Source: Luteococcus sp038433155 (GTDB taxonomy: Bacteria; Actinomycetota; Actinomycetes; Propionibacteriales; Propionibacteriaceae). Taken from it: DNA of 64,000 bases. The DNA lies in contig NZ_JBCDMW010000013.1 of the NCBI RefSeq assembly GCF_038433155.1, positions 104,090 through 168,089 on the forward strand, given 5' to 3'. This document shows positions 1-8,571 of the stretch, piece after piece (position 1 is the first letter of the stretch; each line of letters opens with the position of its first letter). Made by a program: the position numbers and the translations under genes. Below the pieces are notes generated by a model that was not told the origin of the DNA, made no database searches, and saw only the letters and a program-made list of their open reading frames with translations.

Positions 1-1468
1 CGGTGTAGGTGCTGATTGCCGCCAGCACCTCCTCCCGGCTGGCCGGGTCCAGGTTGTTGGTGGGCTCGTCCAGCAGCAGCACATTGGCGGAGCTGACCAC
101 CAGCATCGCCAACGCCAGGCGGGTCTTCTCGCCGCCGGACAGCACCCGCGCCGGCTTCTCAACGTCGTCGCCGGTGAACAGGAAGGAACCCAGCACCTTG
201 CGGCATTCGGTGGCATTCATGGTCGGCGCGCTGGCCACCATGTTGTCCAGAACGCTGGCGGACAGGTCGATCAGGTCGTGCTCCTGCGCGAAGTAGCCGA
301 TCTTGAGGCCATGCCCGGGGATCAGCCGGCCGGTGTCGGACTCCTCCACGCCGGCCAGGATCCGCAGCATGGTGGTCTTGCCCGCACCGTTCAGACCCAG
401 AATCACCACCTTGGAGCCCTTGTCGATCGCAAGATCAACACCGGTGAAGACCTCCAGCGAACCATAGGACTTGCTCAGCCCCTCGGCCATCAGCGGCACC
501 TTGCCGACGGGCGCCGGCTCCGGGAAACGGATCCGGGCCACCTTGTCGGCCTCACGCTCGGCCTCCAGGCCGCCCAGCATCCGCTCTGCACGGCGCTGCA
601 TGTTGTGGGCGGCGGCGGCCTTGGTCGCCTTTGCCCCCAGCTTGTCGGCCTGCTGCAGCAACTGGGCAGCCTTCTTCTCCGCATTGGCACGCTCCCGCCG
701 ACGACGCTTCTCGTCGGTCTCGCGCTGCTTGAGGTAGAGCTTCCAACCCATGGAGTAGAGGTCCATCTCCGCGCGGTTGGCGTCCAGGTGGAAGACCTTG
801 TTGACCGTGGCATCCAGCAGACCGGTGTCGTGGCTGATCATCATCAGCGCCCCGGGATAGGTCTTGAGGAAGTCCCGCAACCAGGCAATCGAGTCGGCGT
901 CCAGGTGGTTGGTTGGCTCGTCCAGCAGCAGGGTGTCGGCGCCGGAGAACAGGATCCGGGCCAACTCGATCCGGCGGCGCTGGCCACCGGAGAGGTTCTG
1001 CAGCGGTTCGGCCAGCACCCGGTCCGGCAGGCTGAGGTTGGCGGCAATCCGGTGCGCCTCGCTCTCGGCGCCGTAGCCACCGGCGGCGATGAACTGCGCT
1101 TCGGCCTTGCTGTAGGCGCTCATCGCAGCCTCCCGCTCGGCGCCCTTGGCGGTGCTCATCTGCTCTTCCAGATCCCGCATCTTGACGATCACCCGGTCCA
1201 GTCCGCGGGCGGAGAGGATCCGGTCCCGGGCCAGCACGTGCAGGTCGCCGTCGCGCGGATCCTGCGGCAGGTAGCCCAGCTGCCCGCTACGGGTCACCTC
1301 GCCCCCAGCGGGCATCCCTTCCCCAGCGAGGATCCGGGTGAGCGTCGTCTTCCCGGCGCCATTGCGGCCCACCAGGCCGATCCGGTCACCGGGGATCACC
1401 TGGAAGGAGATGGGAGACAACAACAGGCGGGCACCGGCCCGCACCTCAAGATCCTTGACCTGCAGCAC
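1..1468 (-). CDS. ABC-F family ATPase, C-terminus cut by window edge
   Basis: Cytosolic ABC-F ATPase with two nucleotide-binding domains and no membrane segment; the family acts on ribosomes (EttA/Uup-like translation factors or antibiotic ribosomal-protection proteins). 489 codons are visible. Domain 1 has Walker A GRNGAGKTT (residues 34-42), signature LSGGQRRR (about 160) and DEPTNHLD (about 183). The linker (about 210-330) is rich in Lys, Arg and Glu, as expected for the ribosome-contacting arm. Domain 2 has GLNGAGKTT (about 358), LSGGEKTR and DEPTNNLD. Roughly 40-60 C-terminal residues lie outside the window. The GTG start is chosen because GGGAG lies 9 bases upstream and the Walker A spacing fits. 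The subfamily, and so housekeeping versus resistance, cannot be told from motifs alone. Confidence 0.93.
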   Translation of the reverse strand, partial: MLQVKDLEVRAGARLLLSPISFQVIPGDRIGLVGRNGAGKTTLTRILAGEGMPAGGEVTRSGQLGYLPQDPRDGDLHVLARDRILSARGLDRVIVKMRDLEEQMSTAKGAEREAAMSAYSKAEAQFIAAGGYGAESEAHRIAANLSLPDRVLAEPLQNLSGGQRRRIELARILFSGADTLLLDEPTNHLDADSIAWLRDFLKTYPGALMMISHDTGLLDATVNKVFHLDANRAEMDLYSMGWKLYLKQRETDEKRRRRERANAEKKAAQLLQQADKLGAKATKAAAAHNMQRRAERMLGGLEAEREADKVARIRFPEPAPVGKVPLMAEGLSKSYGSLEVFTGVDLAIDKGSKVVILGLNGAGKTTMLRILAGVEESDTGRLIPGHGLKIGYFAQEHDLIDLSASVLDNMVASAPTMNATECRKVLGSFLFTGDDVEKPARVLSGGEKTRLALAMLVVSSANVLLLDEPTNNLDPASREEVLAAISTYT

Positions 1469-1507
1469 CCGGTGATTCTCCCAGTTGCGCCCCCGCAAGT
1501 CGAAAGC

Positions 1508-1585
1508 GCGGCCAGCTGGCACTCAGCTGGCCGCTTCCCGGGCACCACGGCCGCAGGCGCTGCCCAAGATGGCAATCTTTTGCCA
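1508..1585 (-). promoter_or_regulatory. leader hairpin and TGGCAA/TTGCCA inverted repeat upstream of the ABC-F gene
   Basis: The 205-base gap between the divergent ABC-F gene and thpR holds a perfect 11-bp stem (1508-1518 with 1524-1534, 5-base loop) and, further out, a perfect TGGCAA-N4-TTGCCA repeat (1570-1585). Read from the ABC-F side the repeat comes first and the hairpin lies 40-66 bases before the GTG, so the repeat could be an operator and the hairpin an attenuator. No clear promoter hexamers were found. Function is inferred. Confidence 0.4.
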
Positions 1586-1673
1586 ATTGGAACGTGCAAG
1601 AGAATTTCTGTGTCAGCTGGGCTGCCAACTTTGGCGGCAATGCCGGCCCAACCGGGTGTGGCAGGGTGGGGAC

Positions 1674-2273
1674 ATGTCGAGGGATCCCAGCCATCGGTTG
1701 TTCACCGCAGTCCTGCCGCCGCGGGAGATCATTGCGCAACTCGACGACGCCCTGGAGCTCCCCCGCAGCCTCAGCGGCCCGGCGGTGCGCTGGAGCCCGC
1801 TGGAGAACTGGCATGTCACGCTGCTGTTCACCCCGACGGTCGCCGAGCACGCGCTCGATGACTATGCCGCCGCCCTGGCCGGTGTGGCCGCCCAGGCCGC
1901 GCCCTTCCCGTTGGCCGTCCGTGGTGGCGGGGCCTTCCCCCGGCTGGCTGCGGCCCGGCACCTGATTGCCTTGCTGGATGACCCCGGCGAAGGACTGCCC
2001 GCCCTGGCCGTGGGATGCCGACGAGTGGCCGGCCCGCTGGGGATCGGCTTCGAGCACCGCCCCTACCAGCCGCACCTCACCTTGGCCCGGCTGGACCGCC
2101 CCGCTGACCAGAGCACCAACGAACCCTGGCTTGCCCGGCTCCACACCAGCGGCTGGCGGGCGGATCGGCTGGCGCTGGTGGAATCAGTGCAGGGGCCCCG
2201 CAATCACAGCCAGTACACGGTGGTGGAGAGCTGGCCGCTCACCGGCCGCCCCCAGCAGCGGCCCGCCGGGTGA
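1674..2273 (+). CDS. thpR: 2H phosphoesterase, RNA 2',3'-cyclic phosphodiesterase (2'-5' RNA ligase family)
   Basis: A 199-residue soluble protein of the 2H phosphoesterase superfamily. Both catalytic motifs are present: HVT at residues 47-49 (in NWHVTLLF) and HLT at 134-136 (in QPHLTLAR), the two symmetrical H-x-T signatures that form the active site. Family members hydrolyse 2',3'-cyclic phosphates on RNA and join RNA ends in vitro; the cellular substrate is usually unknown. The frame is open from 1485, but the ATG at 1674 is preferred: it follows a GGTGGGG stretch and gives the usual family N-terminus (HRLFTAVLPP). It stands alone, divergent from the ABC-F gene, and ends before a strong bidirectional hairpin. 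Confidence 0.88.
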   Translation: MSRDPSHRLFTAVLPPREIIAQLDDALELPRSLSGPAVRWSPLENWHVTLLFTPTVAEHALDDYAAALAGVAAQAAPFPLAVRGGGAFPRLAAARHLIALLDDPGEGLPALAVGCRRVAGPLGIGFEHRPYQPHLTLARLDRPADQSTNEPWLARLHTSGWRADRLALVESVQGPRNHSQYTVVESWPLTGRPQQRPAG

Positions 2274-2309
2274 CCGGCGGTCAGTAGCTGGCACCGCCCC
2301 CGAAAAGCG

Positions 2310-2346
2310 GCGATCGCCGGCACCCCGCGAGGGCACCGGCGATCGC
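2310..2346. terminator. bidirectional hairpin terminator between thpR and the sugar-binding protein gene
   Basis: Perfect 11-bp inverted repeat (2310-2320 with 2336-2346) whose loop can pair further (CCC with GGG). It lies between two convergent genes ending at 2273 (+) and 2379 (-). There is no T-tract, as is common in high-GC actinobacteria. Confidence 0.7.
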
Positions 2347-2378
2347 GCAGATCAGGTGAAGACCAGATCGGGCCTGGC

Positions 2379-3488
2379 TCAGCCCAGCAGCTTCAGGCGG
2401 GCCGGGTCATCCTTGAAGGCTTCCTTGGCATTCTCCTTGGTGACCACCACCGGGTCCAGGGCGTAGATCGGCACCTCGACCTTGCCGTTGTTGGCCTTCT
2501 CCGACGGGTCGGGCAGCTTCTCACCCTTCTGCATCGCCTTGATCAGCTCCACGGTCTTGCCCACCAGCAGCTTGGTGGGCTTCGCCACGGTGGACCACTG
2601 CTCACCCTTCCAGACGGAGACCACCGACTCGTTCTCGGCATCCAGGCCGTCGACGACCGGAACCTCCTGGCCGGCCTGCTTGCAGGCGGTCATGATGGCG
2701 CGGGCGATGCCGTCATTCGGAGACAGCACGCCATGAACCTTCTTGCCCTGGTAGAAGCCCGAAAGCAGGGAGTCCATCCGGGTCTGGGCCTTGTTGTTGT
2801 CCCAGTCCGGGGTGGCGCACTGCTCGAAGGTCTTCTGTCCGGACAGGATCTTGAGGGTGCCGTCGTCGATCTTGGGCTGCAGCACCTTCATGGCGCCCTT
2901 GAAGAAGTTGGGGGCATTCGGATCGGTGGGGCCGCCGCCGAAGAGCTCGATGTTGTAGGGGCCCTCGCCCTTGCGGGCCTTCAGGCCATCCAGCAGGGAC
3001 TGGCCCTGCAGCTCGCCGGTGCGCACCGAGCCGAACTGGGTGACGGCGTCGACGGCGTCGGTGTTCTCGATCAGGCGGTCGTAGCCAATCACCTTGATCC
3101 CGGCACTCTTGGCCTGGCCCAGCACATCGCCGAGCTGCTTGCCGTCGACCGGCCCGACGACGATCACCTTGCAACCCTGCTGGATCATGGCGCTGATCTG
3201 CTGCTGCTGGTTGGTGGCCTTGTTCTCGGCCGACTGGACGACGGCGGTCATGCCGGCCTCCTTGAGCTGGGAGGTGAACATGTCCTGCGCCTCCTTCCAG
3301 TTCTGGGTACCGAGCCAAGGCAGCGAGATGCCGATCTTCGCGTCGGCGGCGAAACCGGCACCACCCTCGGCGGCCGAGGAGCTGGACGAGGAGGAGCCGC
3401 CTCGGCTGGAGCCGCCACAGGCGCTGAGGCTGGCAGCGGCGGCGAGCCCGGCAACACTGCCGAGGAGCGACCTACGAGTGACCTGCAT
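2379..3488 (-). CDS. chvE: multiple-monosaccharide ABC transporter substrate-binding lipoprotein
   Basis: 369-residue periplasmic-binding-protein-like lipoprotein, ChvE/xylose-binding type, which captures sugars outside the membrane for the downstream-encoded permease and ATPase. The N-terminus has a basic start, a hydrophobic stretch and lipobox LSAC with Cys24; a Ser-rich linker follows. The mature part has the family look (IGISLPWLGTQNW, VIVVGPVDGKQL, VIGYDRLIENTDAV, LSPNDGIARAI). The second possible start (3488) is used: AAAGGA sits directly upstream, and it gives a compact signal peptide (MQVTRRSLL). It appears last in the sequence on the minus strand after mmsA and mmsB (order of transcription: ATPase, permease, binding protein). 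The exact sugar is not predictable. Confidence 0.85.
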   Translation of the reverse strand: MQVTRRSLLGSVAGLAAAASLSACGGSSRGGSSSSSSSAAEGGAGFAADAKIGISLPWLGTQNWKEAQDMFTSQLKEAGMTAVVQSAENKATNQQQQISAMIQQGCKVIVVGPVDGKQLGDVLGQAKSAGIKVIGYDRLIENTDAVDAVTQFGSVRTGELQGQSLLDGLKARKGEGPYNIELFGGGPTDPNAPNFFKGAMKVLQPKIDDGTLKILSGQKTFEQCATPDWDNNKAQTRMDSLLSGFYQGKKVHGVLSPNDGIARAIMTACKQAGQEVPVVDGLDAENESVVSVWKGEQWSTVAKPTKLLVGKTVELIKAMQKGEKLPDPSEKANNGKVEVPIYALDPVVVTKENAKEAFKDDPARLKLLG

Positions 3489-3560
3489 GGGGATTCCTTT
3501 CAATGGACCGGTGCGGAGTCTCCGCCCGGGTACTGCCGTGGGTGTGGGTTCGGGTCCGGC

Positions 3561-4880
3561 TCAGAGGCCGGGGGTTCCGGGCATCGTGTCGCCAGCGGAG
3601 ACGGCGGGGCCGGCGTCCCCGGGGGTCTCGCTGGCAGCGGCTGCCGCGGCCACGGCGGCGGGCTCCCCCGCCTTGGGCTTGCTGCCCCCGGTGAGACGGC
3701 CGATGATCGACGGCCGGCCCTGGGTCTTGTTCCACACGTCGAAGGCGACGGCAGCCAGCAGCACCAGACCCTTGATCACCTGCGTCTGCCCGGAACCGAC
3801 GCCCATCAAGGTCAGGCCGGAGTTGAGCACCGCCATCACGAGGCCACCGATCATGGCGCCCATCACGGTGCCGATGCCGCCGCTGACCGCGGCACCACCG
3901 ATGAAGACGGCGGCGATGGCGTCGAGCTCCCAGCCGTTGCCATCATTGGCGCCGGCGGCGCTGGCCCGGCCGATGAACAGGATGCCGGCCAGAGCCGCGA
4001 GGAAGCTCATGTTGAGCATGGTGAGGAAGTAGGTGCGTTTGACGTTGACCCCGCTCAGCGCGGCGGCGGCCTTGTTGCCACCCACCGCATAGACGTGCCG
4101 GCCGAAACGGGTGCGCTCAGTCATGAAGTAGTAGACGATCACCAGGAAGAGCAGGATGACGCCGGGCACTGGGAAGGACGTACCGGGGCGCCCCGAGCCG
4201 AACAGCCAGGTGACATAGCCGATGACCACCGCGAGCAGGACGATCCGAGTGATGGTGGCCCACATCGGTGCCTCGACGCCGCGCTTGAGGCTCTGGCGAC
4301 GGCCATTGAGCTGGCTCCAGGCGACGAAGGCGACCCCCAGCAGACCGAGCAGCAGGGTCGAGTTGTTCATCCCGGTGAAGGCGGGGCCCCATTCGGGCAG
4401 ATAGCCCGCACCGAACTTGGCCAGCTCGGGGGGCGCGGCCAGGGAGATCGAGTTGGACAGCCAGATCAGGGCGCCGCGGAAGATCATCATGCCGGCCAGG
4501 GTGGTGATGAAGCCGGGGATCCCAACCCGCGCCAACCAGAAGCCGTGCCAGGCACCGATGGCGGCACCCAACGCGATGCCCATGATCACCGCGAGCACCC
4601 AGTTGAGGCCATGACTGGCCACCAGCCAGCACACGAAGTAGCCGACGAAGCCCGCGACCGACCCCACCGAGAGGTCGATCTGACCGATCACGATCACCAT
4701 CAACATGCCCAGCGCCATGATCAGCACATAGGCATTGCCGGTGATCAGGCTCTGCGCATTGGCCGGGGTGAGCATGCGCCCGCCGGTCTCGAGGTGGAAT
4801 CCAACGGCCAGGATGACCAGGACTGCGATCATCGTGTACTGCTGGAGATTGCTGCCAAGGACTTGCTTGATCGCCTTCAT
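3561..4880 (-). CDS. mmsB: multiple-monosaccharide ABC transporter permease
   Basis: 439-residue inner-membrane permease of the BPD_transp_2 (RbsC/XylH/GguB) family with about ten hydrophobic segments. Conserved stretches include ALGMLMVIVIGQIDLSVGS, GIPGFITTLAGM and the cytoplasmic loop TRFGRHVYAVGGNKAAA, which contacts the ATPase. Two copies or partners would form the sugar channel. The C-terminus (about residues 395-439) is an Ala/Pro/Gly-rich tail that looks disordered and is longer than in typical RbsC proteins. The gene starts 17 bases after the mmsA stop and is followed after 72 bases by the binding-protein gene, so the three form one operon. Confidence 0.9.
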   Translation of the reverse strand: MKAIKQVLGSNLQQYTMIAVLVILAVGFHLETGGRMLTPANAQSLITGNAYVLIMALGMLMVIVIGQIDLSVGSVAGFVGYFVCWLVASHGLNWVLAVIMGIALGAAIGAWHGFWLARVGIPGFITTLAGMMIFRGALIWLSNSISLAAPPELAKFGAGYLPEWGPAFTGMNNSTLLLGLLGVAFVAWSQLNGRRQSLKRGVEAPMWATITRIVLLAVVIGYVTWLFGSGRPGTSFPVPGVILLFLVIVYYFMTERTRFGRHVYAVGGNKAAAALSGVNVKRTYFLTMLNMSFLAALAGILFIGRASAAGANDGNGWELDAIAAVFIGGAAVSGGIGTVMGAMIGGLVMAVLNSGLTLMGVGSGQTQVIKGLVLLAAVAFDVWNKTQGRPSIIGRLTGGSKPKAGEPAAVAAAAAASETPGDAGPAVSAGDTMPGTPGL

Positions 4881-4897
4881 GGGTCTTCCCGTACCTG

Positions 4898-6475
4898 TCA
4901 GTTGAGCGCCGGCTCGGCCGGCTGGGTCTGGGTGGGCTGCACCGACGTGGTGGTCATCCGGCGCATGAGGTCTTCCTGGTCGGTACCCGCCGCGGGCAGG
5001 CAGCCGGTGATCCGCCCCTCACAGATGGTGTAGATCCGATCGCTCACGCCGAGCAGTTCGGGCAGTTCCGAGGAGATCATGATGACCGCCTTGCCCTCGT
5101 CGGCGAGCTTGTGGATCAGCTTGTAGATCTCGTACTTGGCACCGACGTCGATGCCGCGGGTGGGCTCATCCAGGATCAGCACCTTGGGTTCGGGGTACAT
5201 CCACTTGGCCAGCACCACCTTCTGCTGGTTGCCGCCCGACAGCGTCGCCACCCCGATGTCGGTGGAGGGAGACTTGATCCGCAGCTCGTCGCGGAATCGA
5301 TTGCTGACCTCCTTCTCCTTGCCGAGATCCAGCAGGAAGCCCTTGAGGATCGCCTTGAGATTGGCGGCGGTGATGGTGGTCTTGATCGAGTCCAGCAGGT
5401 TCATCCCCAGGGTCTTGCGGTCCTCGGTGACGTAGGCGATACCCAGGTCAATCGCCTGCTGCACGGTCTTCGGATTGACCTGCTTGCCCTCCAGGAAGAC
5501 CTGGCCACCGCGGTAGATGCCGTAGCTGCGGCCAAACAGGGAGCGGGCCAGCTCGGTGCGTCCCGCGCCCATCAGGCCGGCGAAACCGACCACCTCTCCC
5601 GCCCGAACGTCGAAGCTGGATCCCTTGGCCACCAGACGCCCCGGGATCTCCGGATGTTCCACCGTCCAGTCCTTCACCTCGAACAGCACCTCGCCGGGGT
5701 GCGACTCGTGGTCGGGGTAGCGGTTCTCGATCGAGCGACCCACCATCGCCTTGATGATCCGGTCCTCGTCCACCTGGCCGGCCACCACGTCATAGGTCTC
5801 GACGGTCTTCCCGTCGCGGATCACGGTGACGGCGTCGCTGATGGCCGCAATCTCGTTGAGTTTGTGGCTGATCATGATCTGGGTGATGCCCTTGGCCTTG
5901 AGGCCCCGCATCAGGTCCAACAGGTTGGCGGAGTCGTCCTCGTTCAGGGCGCTGGTGGGCTCATCCAGGATCAGCAGCTTGACGTCCTTGCTGAGCGCCT
6001 TGGCAATCTCGACCAGCTGCTGTTGCCCCACCCCAAGACTCTTGATCTTGGTGTCCGGGCTGATCTCCAGCCCGACGCGCGCCAGCAGGTCCATGGCGCG
6101 GGTACGTGCCTGGTTCCAGTCGATCAGGCCATGGGCGGTGAGCTCATCGCCCAGGAAGATGTTCTCGGCCACGCTGAGCTCCGGGATCAGGGCGAGTTCC
6201 TGGTGGATGATCACGATGCCCTCGCGCTCGGAGTCCTTGATGGTGCCGAAGCTCACCTCCTTGCCGTCGAACAGGATCTGGCCGTCGTAGGTTCCGTGCG
6301 GATGAACTCCGGAGAGCACCTTCATCAGGGTGGACTTGCCGGCGCCGTTCTCCCCGCAGATGGAGTGGATGTCCCCGCGGCGCACCCGCATGGTCACCCC
6401 GTCGAGCGCGCGCACACCGGGAAAGGTCTTGGTGATGTCGCGCATTTCGAGGATGACGTGGGATTCGTCGGCCAT
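4898..6475 (-). CDS. mmsA: multiple-monosaccharide ABC transporter ATP-binding protein, two-domain
   Basis: 525-residue tandem ATPase of the RbsA/XylG/GguA class that powers the MmsB permease. First half: Walker A GENGAGKST (41-49), signature near residue 145 (SLGVGQQQL, a relaxed LSGGQ) and LLILDEPTSAL. Second half: GLMGAGRTEL replaces a normal Walker A, while LSGGNQQKV and LILDEPTRGIDVG are intact; this asymmetry is normal for the class. The start at 6475 is chosen because AGGAGA lies 7 bases upstream and the protein then begins MADESHVILEM; an upstream in-frame ATG at 6532 lacks a ribosome site. First gene of the three-gene sugar operon. Confidence 0.92.
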   Translation of the reverse strand: MADESHVILEMRDITKTFPGVRALDGVTMRVRRGDIHSICGENGAGKSTLMKVLSGVHPHGTYDGQILFDGKEVSFGTIKDSEREGIVIIHQELALIPELSVAENIFLGDELTAHGLIDWNQARTRAMDLLARVGLEISPDTKIKSLGVGQQQLVEIAKALSKDVKLLILDEPTSALNEDDSANLLDLMRGLKAKGITQIMISHKLNEIAAISDAVTVIRDGKTVETYDVVAGQVDEDRIIKAMVGRSIENRYPDHESHPGEVLFEVKDWTVEHPEIPGRLVAKGSSFDVRAGEVVGFAGLMGAGRTELARSLFGRSYGIYRGGQVFLEGKQVNPKTVQQAIDLGIAYVTEDRKTLGMNLLDSIKTTITAANLKAILKGFLLDLGKEKEVSNRFRDELRIKSPSTDIGVATLSGGNQQKVVLAKWMYPEPKVLILDEPTRGIDVGAKYEIYKLIHKLADEGKAVIMISSELPELLGVSDRIYTICEGRITGCLPAAGTDQEDLMRRMTTTSVQPTQTQPAEPALN

Positions 6476-6530
6476 CGCTTGTCTCCTTTGACTCGCACCG
6501 GCGAGCGCCAGCGCACGTCGGGATGAACAC

Positions 6531-6573
6531 AAGGTAAAGCCGCCGCGGGCTTGCCGTCAAGACTTGAATTCAA
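6531..6573 (-). promoter_or_regulatory. candidate promoter and palindromic operator of the mms sugar operon
   Basis: On the minus strand TTGACG (6555-6560) and TACCTT (6531-6536) are 18 bases apart, a plausible sigma-A promoter for mmsA. Immediately upstream of the -35 lies a perfect 10-bp AT-rich palindrome, TTGAATTCAA (6564-6573). The divergently transcribed ROK regulator next door is the obvious candidate to bind it. On the plus strand TAGGAT (6651-6656) could be the -10 of the ROK gene. The binding partner is inferred. Confidence 0.5.
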
Positions 6574-6689
6574 TTCCGGGCGATTCTCCTCCAATCACCC
6601 CACGTGACCAGCTCTTGACTTTTGGAGGTGAACGGAAGCAAGGTCTCACATAGGATTCCTCAACCCGATGCAACAGGAGGTGGTGGGCC

Positions 6690-7826
6690 GTGGGCTCCCC
6701 CGGTTCGCAGACCTCCCTGCGCGAGGCCAATGCCAACCGGATCCTGGACTCGGTGCGCACCTTCGGCGCCATCACCCAGGTAGAACTGGCCGCCGACACC
6801 GGGCTGTCCGCCGCGACGGTGTCCAACATCGTCAAGCAGTTGGAGGCCGACGGCCGGGTGGTGACCAGTGCCACCACCCGGTCCGGGCGACGGGCGCAGC
6901 AGGTGAGCCTGGCGGCCACTTCCACCCTGACCTTCGGGGTGCACATCGGGCCCCGCTCACTGGACGTCTACCTGGCCGACGCGTCGCACACCGTGCAGCA
7001 CGCGCGGCACCTTCCGCTGCCGCACGATCACCGCTATGACACGACCCTGGACCGGGTGGCCCTGTTGGTGGGCGAGGCCGCCGACCAGGTGGGCGCGAGC
7101 CTGGATGAGGTGACGGACGTGGGGGTAGCGCTGCCCGCCGACCTGTCCCCCGTCGTACCCGGCCGCTCCCTGCAGGGCTGGGAGGACGTGGACGTGGCCG
7201 AGACCCTGTCCCGACGGCTGAACCGTCCGGTGCTGCTGGAGCGCCAGGCCGACGCGGCGGCGGTGGCCGAGTACCGCTTCGGTGCCCTGCGTGGCGCCGC
7301 GGTGGCGCTGCACGTGCGGGCCGGGGAGAGCGTCGAGGCCTGCCTGTTGCTGGACGGCCAGCCGCACCGCGGCCGGTCGGCGTCGGTGGGGGCCCTGGGC
7401 CATGTCCAGGTGGACGCCGGCGGGGCGATCTGCCGCTGCGGCGCCCGGGGCTGCCTGAGCACGGTGGTCTCCCCGGCCGCGATGGCCGACCGGCTGCGGC
7501 TCAGCCACGGGCCACTGGGGCTGCGCCAGATCATCCAGGCCGCCAATCGGGGCGATGCCGGGTGCCGGCATGTCCTGGTGGACAGCGCCCGCGTGCTGGG
7601 TCAGGTGATCGCCAACACCGCAACCATGCTGGGGCCAGACCGGATCCTGCTGGGTGGCGAGTTGGCCGAGGTGGGTGACCTGCTGCTCGATCCGGTGCGG
7701 GAGGCGCTGCGCTCCCGCCCCTTGCTGGGCGAGGCCGACGAATTGTTGGTGTCCCCCGAGCTGGGGCGCGGGGCCGAGGCGATGGGGGCCGCGGCGCTGG
7801 CCCAGGAAGGAGCCGGCCGTGAGTGA
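6690..7826 (+). CDS. ROK family transcriptional regulator
   Basis: 378-residue regulator: an N-terminal winged helix-turn-helix (about residues 17-60, ILDSVRTFGAITQVELAADTG with SAATVSNIVKQL) followed by a sugar-kinase-like ROK domain. The ROK zinc motif is seen as CRCGARGC (about 246-253), preceded by the GHVQVD segment. Proteins of this class (NagC, Mlc, XylR types) repress sugar genes until a sugar or sugar phosphate binds. The GTG start has a near-ideal AGGAGG upstream. It is divergent from the mms operon and overlaps the next gene by 8 bases, so it probably controls both. The kinase activity is unlikely to be its role. The ligand is unknown. Confidence 0.88.
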   Translation: MGSPGSQTSLREANANRILDSVRTFGAITQVELAADTGLSAATVSNIVKQLEADGRVVTSATTRSGRRAQQVSLAATSTLTFGVHIGPRSLDVYLADASHTVQHARHLPLPHDHRYDTTLDRVALLVGEAADQVGASLDEVTDVGVALPADLSPVVPGRSLQGWEDVDVAETLSRRLNRPVLLERQADAAAVAEYRFGALRGAAVALHVRAGESVEACLLLDGQPHRGRSASVGALGHVQVDAGGAICRCGARGCLSTVVSPAAMADRLRLSHGPLGLRQIIQAANRGDAGCRHVLVDSARVLGQVIANTATMLGPDRILLGGELAEVGDLLLDPVREALRSRPLLGEADELLVSPELGRGAEAMGAAALAQEGAGRE

Positions 7827-8568
7827 GCCTCTGCTGGAGTTGCGCGGGGTCGGGATGACCTTCGGTGGGGTGCAGGCCGCCGTCGACGTGGACCTGACGG
7901 TGCACCGCGGGGAGGTCGTCGCCCTGGTGGGCGACAATGCCGCGGGCAAGTCCACCATCGCGCGGATCATCGGCGGCGTGCAGCAGCCCACCTCCGGCCA
8001 GATCCTGTTGGACGGACGGCCGGTGTCCATTGCCTCGCCCCGCGCCGCAACGCTGCTGGGGATCGCCTCGGTCTTCCAGGAGTCATCGCTGGTGGACAAC
8101 CTGGACGTCGTCGGCAATGTCTTCCTGGGGCAGGAGCTGCGCACCCGGCTGGGGCTGCTGGACCATGCCCGGATGCGGGCCCAGGCCCGTCATCATCTGG
8201 GCACGGTCAACGCGCGCATCCCGGACACCCGGGTCGCCCTGCGCCAGCTCTCCGCTGGTCAACGCCAGTGCGTGGCCATCGCCCGCACCCTGGTCAGCAA
8301 TCCCTCGCTGGTGGTGCTGGACGAACCCACCGCCTCCCTCTCCGTGGGGCAGACAGCCGAGGTGTTGGGTTACGTGGACGAACTGCGCAGTCAGGGGCTC
8401 GGCGTGATCCTGATCAGCCACAACCTCACGGACATCCGGGCGGTGGCCGACCGGATCGAGGTGCTGCGCCACGGCCGCAACAACGGCAGCTTCCGGGCCG
8501 ACCAGGCCAGCTATGAACAGGTGCTGGCGGCCATCACCGGCGCCACCCACCTGCCCAAGCCGGCCTGA
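7819..8568 (+). CDS. orphan sugar-type ABC transporter ATP-binding protein
   Basis: 249-residue single-domain ATPase of the FrcA/RbsA N-half type. Walker A is GDNAAGKST (38-46), with Ala where most relatives have Gly; the signature is LSAGQRQC (about 145), also relaxed; Walker B is LVVLDEPTASLS; the switch His is in LISHNL. The GTG start lies inside the end of the ROK gene (8-base overlap) behind GGAAGG, so translation is coupled. No permease or binding protein follows: the next gene is convergent sufT, 3 bases away. It may serve a permease encoded elsewhere or substitute in the neighbouring mms transporter; the second is speculation. Confidence 0.85.
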   Translation: MSEPLLELRGVGMTFGGVQAAVDVDLTVHRGEVVALVGDNAAGKSTIARIIGGVQQPTSGQILLDGRPVSIASPRAATLLGIASVFQESSLVDNLDVVGNVFLGQELRTRLGLLDHARMRAQARHHLGTVNARIPDTRVALRQLSAGQRQCVAIARTLVSNPSLVVLDEPTASLSVGQTAEVLGYVDELRSQGLGVILISHNLTDIRAVADRIEVLRHGRNNGSFRADQASYEQVLAAITGATHLPKPA

Positions 8569-8571
8569 CCA

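Noticed and set aside
278..1861. A 527-codon plus-strand frame overlapping the ABC-F gene
   Set aside because: Opposite strand of well-conserved ABC-F motifs; no family resemblance.
7819..8568. Start of the ATPase at an upstream ATG (7654)
   Set aside because: That extension would lie in the ROK gene in another frame and gives a non-homologous N-terminus; the GTG at 7819 has a ribosome site.
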